DNA of 36,576 bases, taken from assembly GCA_937890825.1 (NCBI GenBank), contig CALADS010000081.1, forward strand, positions 1-36,576, given 5' to 3'. This DNA is from an uncultured Bacteroides sp. Its GTDB lineage: Bacteria; Bacteroidota; Bacteroidia; Bacteroidales; Bacteroidaceae. Shown in pieces: positions 6,571 to 15,567 of the stretch. The notes beneath the pieces are model-generated. The model searched no databases and was not told the DNA's origin. It was given only the letters and a program-made list of their open reading frames with translations. The translations under genes and the position numbers were made by a program. How positions within the stretch are numbered: the first letter of the stretch is position 1; each line of letters begins with the position of its first letter.

Positions 6571-8898
6571 ATGAAAAACCTTTTGCAAATGGCCGGTTGT
6601 CTGGCTTTTATCGGTTTGATGACCGCTTGCTCTGAACGGACTACTACGGCAGATTATCAAGTGATTCCTATGCCTCAGCAAATCGTGATGGCTGATAATG
6701 GAGATTTTACCTTGAACAGTCGTGTGAAAATTCTCTATACAGAGGGTAATGAGGCGATGCGGCGGAATGCTGATTATTTGGCCATGTATTTGAAGAAAGC
6801 TACCGGTATGGATTATCAGGTGGCTGCCGGAACAGAAGGGAAAGGTTGTATTTTGCTGCAACTTTCCAGTGATACAACTCGTTCGGAATCTTATAATCTG
6901 CGTGTAAATAAGGAAGGTGTAGTGATAACCGGTGCCGATGAGGCGGGTGTGTTCTATGGTATACAGACGCTGCGCAAGTCTATTCCGGTAGAGCAGGGAG
7001 CTACTCCTGTGTTGGCATCTGTAGATATAACCGATGCTCCGCGCTTTGGGTATAGAGGGGTACACTTCGACGTAAGCCGCCATTTCTTTACAGTAGAAGA
7101 GGTAAAGACTTTCATTGATATGATGGCACTGCATAATATGAATCGCTTGCACTGGCACCTGACCGATGATCAGGGATGGCGTATTGAAATCAAGAAGCTT
7201 CCTAAACTGACAGAAGTGGGAGGTATGCGTAAGGAAACTGTGATAGGACACAACAGCGGTCGGTATGATGGTACTCCCTATGGTGGATTCTATACGCAGG
7301 AAGAAGCCCGTGAGATTGTGAAGTATGCCGCAGAACGGTACATAACGGTTATTCCGGAAATTGATTTACCTGGACATATGCAGGCTGCTTTGGCTGCTTA
7401 TCCACATTTGGGATGTACCGGAGGTCCGTACGATGTATGGCCGCTTTGGGGGGTATCCGAGGATGTGTTGTGTGCCGGTAACGATGATGTGCTGACTTTT
7501 ATCGATGATGTGCTGACCGAAATCATTGACATCTTTCCTTCTGAATATATTCATATCGGAGGCGATGAGTGTCCCAAGGTTAGATGGCAGTCTTGTCCTA
7601 AGTGTCAGGCACGTGCCAGTAAGTTAGGATTGAAGACCGACAAGAAGCATACTAAGGAGGAATATCTGCAGAGTTTTATCATCAATCATGCTGAAAAATT
7701 CCTCAATGCTCATAATCGTCAGATGATTGGGTGGGATGAAACCTTGGAAGGCGGATTGGCTCCTAATGCTACCGTGATGTCTTGGCGCGGCGAAGATGGA
7801 GGTATAGAGGCAGCCCGCCAGCGTCATGATGTGATTATGACACCGAATACGTATCTGTATTTCGACTATTATCAGACAGAAAACAGAGAAAACGAACCGG
7901 ATGCCATTGGCGGTTGTCTGCCGGTAGAAAGGGTGTACAGTTATGAACCGATGCCGGCTGTGCTGACTTCCGAGGAGCAAAAGCACATTATAGGTGTACA
8001 AGCTAATCATTGGACGGAATATATTCCTACTTTCTCTCAGTTGCAATACATGGCCTTGCCGCGTTGGGCTGCTTTGTGTGAAGTGCAATGGAGTGAAGCC
8101 GATAAGAAGAATTATGAAAACTTCCTGACTCGTTTGCCTCAATTGATTCGTCAGTATCAGGCATATGGATATACGTATGCCAAGCATGTATTTGATGTAA
8201 GGAGTGAACTTCGCTTGAATCCTGCAGACGGAACGGTGGAAGTGCAGTTGATGACTATGGACGGTACACCGGTTCATTACACCCTGGATGGAACGGAGCC
8301 TACAGAGAATTCTCCTCAGGTAGATGGTAAAATCGTGTTCCGTCAATCCGGTACGCTGAAAGCAGTGGCTTTCCGTCCGGAGGGCGCTAGCAGAATATGG
8401 TCGGAAGATATCCGTTTCAGTAAGGCTACAGCCAAGGCTGTAAAGGCAAATTTACCCGTTAATAAGCAATACGAGTTTAATGGAGTAACTACTCTGGTAG
8501 ACGGACTGAGAGGGAACTCTAATTTTAAGACAGGCCGATGGATAGCTTTTCTGCAGAATGATATGGATGTAACCATCGATTTGGGTGTTGCTGAAGAAAT
8601 TTCGTCTGTAGCGTTTGCTACGTGTGTGGCTAAAGGAGATTGGGTGTTCGATGCTCGTGGATGCCGTGTAGAGGTATCGGAAGATGGAGAGAAGTTTACG
8701 CAAGTGGCCGAAGAAAGCTATCCGGCCATGAAGCAAGAGGATGCCGATGGAGTACATGAACACCGGTTGCAGTTTGCTTCACCGGTAAAGGCTCGCTATG
8801 TGCGTGTGATGGCTCATCCGGAAAACGCTATGCCAACTTGGCATGGAGGAAAGGGTAAACCTGCCTTCTTGTTTGTAGATGAAATATCGATTGATTAA
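6571..8898 (+). CDS. GH20 beta-N-acetylhexosaminidase, lipoprotein
   Basis: 775 residues. A lipoprotein signal (LIGLMTAC-type end, lipid Cys20, then SER) anchors the enzyme to an outer or periplasmic membrane face. An N-terminal GH20b domain (about 30-150) precedes the GH20 TIM barrel (about 155-510). The barrel carries HFDVSRHFF, LHWHLTDDQGW and the catalytic Asp-Glu pair in HIGGDE (about D332/E333). Family chemistry is substrate-assisted hydrolysis of terminal beta-GlcNAc/GalNAc. A chitobiase-like C-terminal domain (PVHYTLDGTEPT, about 555-620) and an F5/8 type C (discoidin-like) domain (about 640-775) follow, the latter probably binding carbohydrate. First gene of a six-enzyme operon, 37 bp before the next; removes GlcNAc after galactose is gone. 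Linkage preference is not visible. Confidence 0.93.
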   Translation: MKNLLQMAGCLAFIGLMTACSERTTTADYQVIPMPQQIVMADNGDFTLNSRVKILYTEGNEAMRRNADYLAMYLKKATGMDYQVAAGTEGKGCILLQLSSDTTRSESYNLRVNKEGVVITGADEAGVFYGIQTLRKSIPVEQGATPVLASVDITDAPRFGYRGVHFDVSRHFFTVEEVKTFIDMMALHNMNRLHWHLTDDQGWRIEIKKLPKLTEVGGMRKETVIGHNSGRYDGTPYGGFYTQEEAREIVKYAAERYITVIPEIDLPGHMQAALAAYPHLGCTGGPYDVWPLWGVSEDVLCAGNDDVLTFIDDVLTEIIDIFPSEYIHIGGDECPKVRWQSCPKCQARASKLGLKTDKKHTKEEYLQSFIINHAEKFLNAHNRQMIGWDETLEGGLAPNATVMSWRGEDGGIEAARQRHDVIMTPNTYLYFDYYQTENRENEPDAIGGCLPVERVYSYEPMPAVLTSEEQKHIIGVQANHWTEYIPTFSQLQYMALPRWAALCEVQWSEADKKNYENFLTRLPQLIRQYQAYGYTYAKHVFDVRSELRLNPADGTVEVQLMTMDGTPVHYTLDGTEPTENSPQVDGKIVFRQSGTLKAVAFRPEGASRIWSEDIRFSKATAKAVKANLPVNKQYEFNGVTTLVDGLRGNSNFKTGRWIAFLQNDMDVTIDLGVAEEISSVAFATCVAKGDWVFDARGCRVEVSEDGEKFTQVAEESYPAMKQEDADGVHEHRLQFASPVKARYVRVMAHPENAMPTWHGGKGKPAFLFVDEISID

Positions 8899-8935
8899 TA
8901 GGAAATGTTGATTCATAAATGTTAGATTCTAGAAT

Positions 8936-11260
8936 ATGAAACTGAAAATTTATTCTATATGGAGCATGGCAGGGGCTGCTTTACTGGCTGCCTGCACTGC
9001 TGCACCGGTGCAGCCAGACTATGCAGCGTATGTAAATCCTTTTATCGGTACAGGTGGTCATGGACATACGTATCCTGGGGCTGTGGTACCCAATGGTATG
9101 ATACAACCTAGTCCGGATACGCGTATCTATGGTTGGGATGCCTGCTCCGGTTATTATACCACGGATACTGTAATCAACGGATTCTCTCATCTGCATTTAA
9201 GCGGAACGGGGTGTGGTGATTATGGTGAGATATTATTGATGCCTACGGTAGGGGCACAACACATTACTAAAGAGCAAACCGCAGGTCTGAAGGGGCTTTC
9301 TTTTGCTGCTACCGGAAATGCTGAGGAGCAGACTTTGCCGTATGCTTCTCGCTTCAGCCACCAAAATGAAACGGCTTCTCCTGGTTATTATGCAGTATTC
9401 CTTGATACCTATGGGGTGAAAGCTGAATTGACAGCCTCTAAGCGAGTGGCTTTGCATCGGTATACTTTCCCCGAAAGTAAAGAAGCCGGTTTTGTCTTGG
9501 ATGTGGATTATGCATTGCAGGGCCAGCACAACCGAATGCTGGATATAGAAGTGGTCAACGATTCTACGATTCGTGGATATAAGAATACGAAAAGTTGGGC
9601 ATGGCAGCATGATCTGTATTTTCAAGCGGTATTCTCAAAACCCTTTGTATGCGATATTGTAACTGATTCCCTGTCGCAAGGGAAAGGCATGCCCATGAAA
9701 CTGGTAAAGAAGGCCTTGCTGCATTTTGATACCCAGAAAGATGAGCAAGTATTGGTAAAGGTTGCATTGTCGTCGGTAGATGCGATGGGGGCAGAGAAGA
9801 ATCTGGCAGAAATTCCTGATTGGAACTTTGACCGGGTTTGTCAGGAAGCTCGTGCAGACTGGAATGCTTATTTGGCCAAAATTGATGTACAGACGGCGGA
9901 TGCCGATCAGCGTACTGTGTTTTATACAGCCTTGTATCACACGGCTATTTCACCGAGTTTATTTACCGATATAGACGGACGTTATCGTGGAATAGACCGT
10001 AAGATTCATACGGCTGAAGTCGGAAAGCCGATGTATACCATCTTCTCGTTATGGGATACATTCCGGGCGTTGCATCCGTTGCTTACCATTATCAGTCCGG
10101 AGCAGAACGCGGAGTTTATCAATGCCTTGTTACGGCAATATCAGGATGGTGGTATGCTGCCTATGTGGGAACTGGCTGGTAATTACACGGGTACTATGAT
10201 CGGTTACCATGCTGTGCCGGTGATAGTGGATGCGTATATGAAAGGCGATCGCAGCTTTGACGCGCAGTTGGCATTGAAGGCATGTTTGCGGAGCGCAGAA
10301 TACGATACCTTGTCACCGATTGCCACTACCGACTATATGAAGCATGCTGCTTTGATGCCTATATCTAAATATTATAAAAATACGTTGGGGTATGTGCCTT
10401 GCGATAAAGAATGGGAGTCGGTGGCCAAAGGATTGGAATATGCTTACAATGATTGGTGTATAAGTCAGCTGGCGGGTGCCTTGGGGCAGACGGATATACA
10501 GCAGCGATACGCTAAGTTTGGTCAGTCTTATCGTCATTACTTTGATCCGAGTGTACGCTTCATGCGTGGTAAGGATAGCAAGGGGCAGTGGCGCACACCA
10601 TTCAATCCTCGCTCCAGTAATCATCGCGAAGACGATTATTGCGAAGGTACAGCCTGGCAGTGGACGTGGTTTGTACCACAAGATGTAGACGGACTGGTGG
10701 AACTGATGGGAGGTAAGGAAGCATTCATCAGTAAACTGGATTCTTTGTTTACGGCAGAATCTGCTTTAGAGGGAGAATTGGTTTCGGCTGATATTTCAGG
10801 CTTGATAGGGCAGTATGCTCATGGTAATGAGCCGAGTCATCATATTCTGCATCTGTATAATAAAGTAAATCAGCCTTGGAAAACGCAACAGTTGGTAGAC
10901 AGCGTGCTGCATTCACAATACTTCAATCATCCGGACGGACTCTCCGGTAATGAAGATTGCGGTCAGATGTCGGCATGGTATGTACTGAACGCCATGGGAT
11001 TTTATCAGCCCTGTCCGGGTAATCCGGTGTATTCTATCGGACGTCCGTTGTTTCCGAAAGCTACTATCCAGTTGCCGGGTGGCAAGCAGTTTGTCATCGT
11101 AGCCGAAAATAATTCAGCTGAAAATAAATACATTGCTTCGGTTTCCTTAAATGGTACTCCGCTGTCTGAACCTTATTTTACACATCAGCAGCTTATGGAA
11201 GGTGGGGAACTGCGTTTTGTGATGACTAACCATCCTACAGAATGGGGTGTTCAACCGTAA
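8936..11260 (+). CDS. GH92 exo-alpha-mannosidase, lipoprotein
   Basis: 774 residues with a lipoprotein signal (AALLAAC, lipid Cys about 20). It starts with the GH92 signature YVNPFIGTGGHGHTYPGAV and continues over the full family length. Blocks seen include DACSGYY, FSLWDTFRALHPL, CEGTAWQWTWFVPQD, GNEPSHHILHLYN and GNEDCGQMSAWYVLNAMGFY. GH92 enzymes are Ca2+-dependent inverting alpha-mannosidases acting on N-glycan or yeast mannan ends. The HGNEPSHH version of the central motif is the common one in alpha-1,2 (and some alpha-1,3) enzymes; this is from family memory. It lies between two GH20 genes in one operon, 14 bp before the next. Likely trims mannose from host glycans; exact linkage is inferred. 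Confidence 0.93.
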   Translation: MKLKIYSIWSMAGAALLAACTAAPVQPDYAAYVNPFIGTGGHGHTYPGAVVPNGMIQPSPDTRIYGWDACSGYYTTDTVINGFSHLHLSGTGCGDYGEILLMPTVGAQHITKEQTAGLKGLSFAATGNAEEQTLPYASRFSHQNETASPGYYAVFLDTYGVKAELTASKRVALHRYTFPESKEAGFVLDVDYALQGQHNRMLDIEVVNDSTIRGYKNTKSWAWQHDLYFQAVFSKPFVCDIVTDSLSQGKGMPMKLVKKALLHFDTQKDEQVLVKVALSSVDAMGAEKNLAEIPDWNFDRVCQEARADWNAYLAKIDVQTADADQRTVFYTALYHTAISPSLFTDIDGRYRGIDRKIHTAEVGKPMYTIFSLWDTFRALHPLLTIISPEQNAEFINALLRQYQDGGMLPMWELAGNYTGTMIGYHAVPVIVDAYMKGDRSFDAQLALKACLRSAEYDTLSPIATTDYMKHAALMPISKYYKNTLGYVPCDKEWESVAKGLEYAYNDWCISQLAGALGQTDIQQRYAKFGQSYRHYFDPSVRFMRGKDSKGQWRTPFNPRSSNHREDDYCEGTAWQWTWFVPQDVDGLVELMGGKEAFISKLDSLFTAESALEGELVSADISGLIGQYAHGNEPSHHILHLYNKVNQPWKTQQLVDSVLHSQYFNHPDGLSGNEDCGQMSAWYVLNAMGFYQPCPGNPVYSIGRPLFPKATIQLPGGKQFVIVAENNSAENKYIASVSLNGTPLSEPYFTHQQLMEGGELRFVMTNHPTEWGVQP

Positions 11261-11274
11261 TTTGCAGGTAACTT

Positions 11275-13278
11275 GTGAAATCTACATATAACTTATTGTT
11301 AGTAGCTGTAGCTACGATGAGTATCTCCCTTGGTTTGTGTATACCTTCTTGGGCACAAACCAAGGGTATTGTGCCTATGCCTCAATACTCAGATTGGAGG
11401 CCTGGTACATTGGCCATAGCTCAAGAAGATATTGAGTTAAGGAAGGTTTCTGAAAAAGCATTCAGAGCATTGACTCGATTGAAGGAACAGACGCATTTTG
11501 AGGAGGCATATGTGGTAGAAATCGACTCTTGTAGAGCCGTGGTAACAGCAGTGTCGGATGCCGGTTTGTATTATGGCATGCAGTCGCTGGAACAAATAGC
11601 CGAACCTACCGTTAAGGGAAAGTGGATGTTGCCGTTGGGACGTATAGACGATGCACCGCGTTTTGCATACCGTGGTTTTATGATGGATGTTTCCCGACAT
11701 TTCCGTTCTAAGGAATTCGTGAAGAAACAGATAGATGCCATGGCCAGGTATAAGTTGAACCGTTTGCATCTGCATCTTACTGATGCTGCCGGCTGGCGTC
11801 TGGAAATCAAACGGTATCCACGTCTGACGGATTTCGCAGCTTGGCGTCCGGCGATGAATTGGAAAGAATGGTGGACGGCTCCTGGTGGTAGGAAGTATTG
11901 CGATGCTATGCATCCGCAAGCCAGTGGAGGATATTATACGCAGGAGGAAGTTAAAGAGTTGCTTCAATATGCAGCCCAACGCCACATAACGTTAGTTCCT
12001 GAAATAGAAATGCCTTCGCATTCGGAAGAAGTATTGGCTGCTTATCCGTCGTTATCGTGTACAGGACAACCGTATGTACATGCGGATTTTTGTGTAGGGA
12101 ATGAGGATGTTTTTACTTTTTTAGAGAATGTCTTGACGGAAGTGATGGAATTGTTTCCCTCAGAGTATATTCATGTGGGGGGAGATGAGGCTGGAAAGCA
12201 AGCGTGGAAATCATGTCCTAAGTGTCAGCAGCGGATGAAAGAGGAAGGCCTGAAAGATGTAGACGAATTACAAAGTTATCTGATTCATCGGATAGAGATG
12301 TTCTTGAATAAGCATGGCCGAAAATTGTTGGGTTGGGATGAAATCATGGATGGAGGATTGGCCCCCAATGCTGCAGTGATGTCCTGGCGTGGGGAAGAAG
12401 GTGGGCTGAAGGCTGCCAAAGCAGGACATAAAGTGGTAATGACGCCTGGTATTTTCTGCTATCTGGATAGTTATCAGGATGCTCCTGATACGCAGCCTGA
12501 GGCTATAGGAGGCTATCTGCCTTTGGCTAAAGTGTATTCTTATAATCCGGTACCAGCATACTTCACGGCAGAGCAAGCCTCGTTCATTGCTGGTGTACAA
12601 GGTAACTTGTGGGCTGAATATATCCCTACAGATGCACATTATGAGTATATGATGTATCCCCGCCTGTTGGCTATATCTGAAGTAGGATGGAGCAGTCCGG
12701 CAGTGAAATGTTATGCAGATTTTCATCGGCGTGCGCTGCGCGAAGTGACTTGGTTACAGCAGCAAGGTTATCATCCGTTTCCTTTGGAAAAGGAAGTTGG
12801 TGAGCGTCCGGAAGCCCGGCAATCTATTGCTCATTTGGGGCTTGGCAAACCTGTAGTGTATCATGCACCTTATAGCCCGGCTTACAAGGCTCAAGGTGAA
12901 CAGACTTTGACAGATGGTATTCGTGGTGGCTGGACGTATTCCGACGGGGCCTGGCAGGGTTTCATCGGTGGAGATTGTCTGGATGTTACGGTGGATTTAG
13001 AAAAAGAACAGGATATTCATTCGGTATTTGCAGATTTTATGCAGGTGGTGAATCCGGAAGTGTTTTTACCAGGTGAAGTAATTATTTCGGTATCGGTAGA
13101 TGGTAAAAACTTTGATCCATTAATTCACATCAATCATGCAGTATCGAAGGATCATCCAATTTGTTTTCGGCGATACGAATGGACAGGAAGTGCATCGGCA
13201 CGTTATGTCCGTTATCAGGCATATGCCGATTCTTCGGTAAATGGCTGGATATTTACAGATGAAATTGTAATCAATTAA
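11275..13278 (+). CDS. Second GH20 beta-N-acetylhexosaminidase
   Basis: 667 residues starting at GTG 11275; no ATG lies before the mature domain, and the GTG start gives a good Sec signal ending IPSWAQ. There is no lipobox, so the enzyme is probably periplasmic, unlike the first GH20. It has a GH20b domain (about 35-130), then the catalytic barrel with GFMMDVSRHFR, LHLHLTDAAGW and the Asp-Glu pair in HVGGDE (about D304/E305). A C-terminal discoidin-like domain (about 530-667) follows, but it lacks the chitobiase-like insert of the upstream paralogue. A differing fold arrangement and localisation suggest a different linkage or order of action. Gap to the next gene is 12 bp, so it is co-transcribed. 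Confidence 0.92.
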   Translation: MKSTYNLLLVAVATMSISLGLCIPSWAQTKGIVPMPQYSDWRPGTLAIAQEDIELRKVSEKAFRALTRLKEQTHFEEAYVVEIDSCRAVVTAVSDAGLYYGMQSLEQIAEPTVKGKWMLPLGRIDDAPRFAYRGFMMDVSRHFRSKEFVKKQIDAMARYKLNRLHLHLTDAAGWRLEIKRYPRLTDFAAWRPAMNWKEWWTAPGGRKYCDAMHPQASGGYYTQEEVKELLQYAAQRHITLVPEIEMPSHSEEVLAAYPSLSCTGQPYVHADFCVGNEDVFTFLENVLTEVMELFPSEYIHVGGDEAGKQAWKSCPKCQQRMKEEGLKDVDELQSYLIHRIEMFLNKHGRKLLGWDEIMDGGLAPNAAVMSWRGEEGGLKAAKAGHKVVMTPGIFCYLDSYQDAPDTQPEAIGGYLPLAKVYSYNPVPAYFTAEQASFIAGVQGNLWAEYIPTDAHYEYMMYPRLLAISEVGWSSPAVKCYADFHRRALREVTWLQQQGYHPFPLEKEVGERPEARQSIAHLGLGKPVVYHAPYSPAYKAQGEQTLTDGIRGGWTYSDGAWQGFIGGDCLDVTVDLEKEQDIHSVFADFMQVVNPEVFLPGEVIISVSVDGKNFDPLIHINHAVSKDHPICFRRYEWTGSASARYVRYQAYADSSVNGWIFTDEIVIN

Positions 13279-13290
13279 ATTATAGAATAT

Positions 13291-15558
13291 ATGAAGAAGT
13301 TTTGGACAAATATGGCTTTGACTACTGCTCTGTGTGTCTCATTGCATGCACAGACGGTACAAACATCGGCTGGTCTGCAGCCGGTAGATTATGTGAATCC
13401 TTTTGTGGGAACTACCAATTTTGGAACTACCCATCCCGGAGCAGTATGCCCACAGGGGATGATGTCGGTAGTTCCTTTTAATGTGATGGGAGATGTAAAC
13501 GGTAATGTGGATAAAGACAGTCGCTGGTGGTCTACTTCTTATCAGAATGAGAATTGTTTTTTTACAGGATATGCGCATGTAAATCTTAGTGGCGTAGGTT
13601 GTCCGGAGTTGGGGTCTTTACTGCTTATGCCTACGACCGGCAAACTGAATGTGGATTACCTGCAGTATGGCAGTGGTTATACGGATGAACAGGCTTTTCC
13701 CGGCTATTATGGCAATGTGTTGACCAAGTATAATATCCGCACAGAGGTTACAGCTACTCCACGTTCGGGACGTACACGTTTCACTTTTCCGGCAGGTCAG
13801 GCAAATATTCTTTTAAATTTGGGAGAGGGGTTGACTAACGAAAGTGGTGCTACAGTTCGTTTTGTCAGTGATACAGAATTAGAAGGTAGCAAGTTGTTGG
13901 GAACGTTTTGTTATAATCCAGATGCCGTTTTCCCCATTTATTTTGTGATGAAAATCCATCGGAAACCTGCCCAGTATGGTTATTGGAAGAAGATGCGACC
14001 GATGACAGCCGAGGCCGAATGGGATAGTACGGCCGGTACGCGTAAAATCTATGCCAAATACGCTAAGGAAATGAGTGGTGATGACATTGGAGCCTGGTTT
14101 ACTTTCAATGCAACTGAAGGTGAACAGGTGGAGATTAGTATGGGGGTTTCCTTTGTCAGTATTGCCAATGCCCGTGAGAATCTGGAAACAGAACAAGCTG
14201 GGCAGACATTCGAGAGTATTCAAGCCAATGCCCGAAAGGCTTGGAACGATGATTTAAGTAGGATTATGGTGGAAGGTGGTACAGAAGAGCAGCGTAAAGT
14301 ATTCTATACAGCTCTTTACCACTTTCTGATTCATCCTAATATTTTGCAGGATGTAAACGGACAATATCCGGCTATGGAAAGCAATGAAATCCGTACCACT
14401 AAAGGAAACCGTTACACGGTGTTCTCTCTATGGGATACTTACCGTAATGTACATCAGTTGATGACCTTGCTTTTCCCGGACCGCCAACTCGAAATGGTGC
14501 GTACTATGGTGGATATGTATCGTGAACATGGCTGGTTGCCCAAGTGGGAGTTGTTTGGCCGTGAAACTTTAACCATGGAAGGAGATCCGTCTATTCCTGT
14601 GATAGTGGATACTTGGATGAAAGGTTTGCGTAATTTTGATGTTGAGGCTGCTTATGAAGCTATGTATAAATCGGCCACCTTACCGGGCAAAGATAACTTG
14701 ATGCGCCCGGATGCGGATGATTATTATACTTTGGGTTATGTACCCTTGCGTGAACAGTATGATAATTCGGTATCGCATGCATTAGAGTATTACATTGCTG
14801 ATGATGCGCTCTCCCGCTTTGCAGAGGCACTGGGCAAGAAAGAGGATGCTAAACTTTTCCGTCATCGTGCTATGGGTTATAAACATTATTACTGTAAAGA
14901 GTTCGGAACGCTTCGTCCTATTTTGCCCGACGGTACGTTCTATACCCCATTTGACCCGATGGAAGGAGCTAACTTCGCTCCTAGCCCAGGCTTCCATGAA
15001 GGCAACTCTTGGAATTATACTTTTTATGTGCCTCATGACATACCTGGACTGGTAAAGTTGATGGGGGGAAAGACTAATTTCGTGAATAAACTACAGCGGG
15101 TGTTTGATGAAGGCCTGTATGACCCTGCCAATGAACCAGATATTGCTTATCCTTATTTGTTCAGCTACTTTAAAGGGGAGGAATGGCGTACACAGAAGTT
15201 AGTAAAGGATTTGTTGGCCCGTTATTTTACCAATCAGACCGGAGGTATTCCGGGCAATGATGATACTGGAACCATGTCGGCTTGGGCTATTTTCAGTATG
15301 ATGGGTTTTTATCCGGATTGTCCTTCTACTCCAGATTATACGCTGACTACTCCGACATTTGATAAAGTAATAATTCAGTTAGATCCCCGTTATTATGCCC
15401 AGAAGGAACTGGTTATTCGCAAGATGGAGCCGGAAGCTGGTGTGCATGCCGATTATATAAAAGAAGTGTTGGTTGGCGGTAAACGTCATAAGGGATTCCG
15501 CATCACCCATGATGAGTTAGTGAATAGCGGACAAATAGATTTTAAATTGAAAAAGTAA
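13291..15558 (+). CDS. Second GH92 exo-alpha-mannosidase
   Basis: 755 residues with a Sec signal (MALTTALCVSLHAQ) and no lipobox. GH92 hallmarks: YVNPFVGTTNFGTTHPGAV, FSLWDTYRNVHQL, FHEGNSWNYTFYVPHD, and GNDDTGTMSAWAIFSMMGFY near the C terminus. At the central motif it has ANEPDIAYPYLF where the first paralogue has GNEPSHHI. That substitution marks a different GH92 subgroup, so a different mannose linkage is likely; the exact one cannot be read. It directly abuts the GH2 gene. Together with the first GH92 it could complete trimming of a branched mannose core. Confidence 0.92.
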   Translation: MKKFWTNMALTTALCVSLHAQTVQTSAGLQPVDYVNPFVGTTNFGTTHPGAVCPQGMMSVVPFNVMGDVNGNVDKDSRWWSTSYQNENCFFTGYAHVNLSGVGCPELGSLLLMPTTGKLNVDYLQYGSGYTDEQAFPGYYGNVLTKYNIRTEVTATPRSGRTRFTFPAGQANILLNLGEGLTNESGATVRFVSDTELEGSKLLGTFCYNPDAVFPIYFVMKIHRKPAQYGYWKKMRPMTAEAEWDSTAGTRKIYAKYAKEMSGDDIGAWFTFNATEGEQVEISMGVSFVSIANARENLETEQAGQTFESIQANARKAWNDDLSRIMVEGGTEEQRKVFYTALYHFLIHPNILQDVNGQYPAMESNEIRTTKGNRYTVFSLWDTYRNVHQLMTLLFPDRQLEMVRTMVDMYREHGWLPKWELFGRETLTMEGDPSIPVIVDTWMKGLRNFDVEAAYEAMYKSATLPGKDNLMRPDADDYYTLGYVPLREQYDNSVSHALEYYIADDALSRFAEALGKKEDAKLFRHRAMGYKHYYCKEFGTLRPILPDGTFYTPFDPMEGANFAPSPGFHEGNSWNYTFYVPHDIPGLVKLMGGKTNFVNKLQRVFDEGLYDPANEPDIAYPYLFSYFKGEEWRTQKLVKDLLARYFTNQTGGIPGNDDTGTMSAWAIFSMMGFYPDCPSTPDYTLTTPTFDKVIIQLDPRYYAQKELVIRKMEPEAGVHADYIKEVLVGGKRHKGFRITHDELVNSGQIDFKLKK

Positions 15559-15567
15559 TTGGGAACC

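Noticed and set aside
6416..6574. Real protein of 52 residues before the first hexosaminidase
   Set aside because: The composition looks like translated AT-rich leader and no domain is seen; kept only as a possible leader frame.
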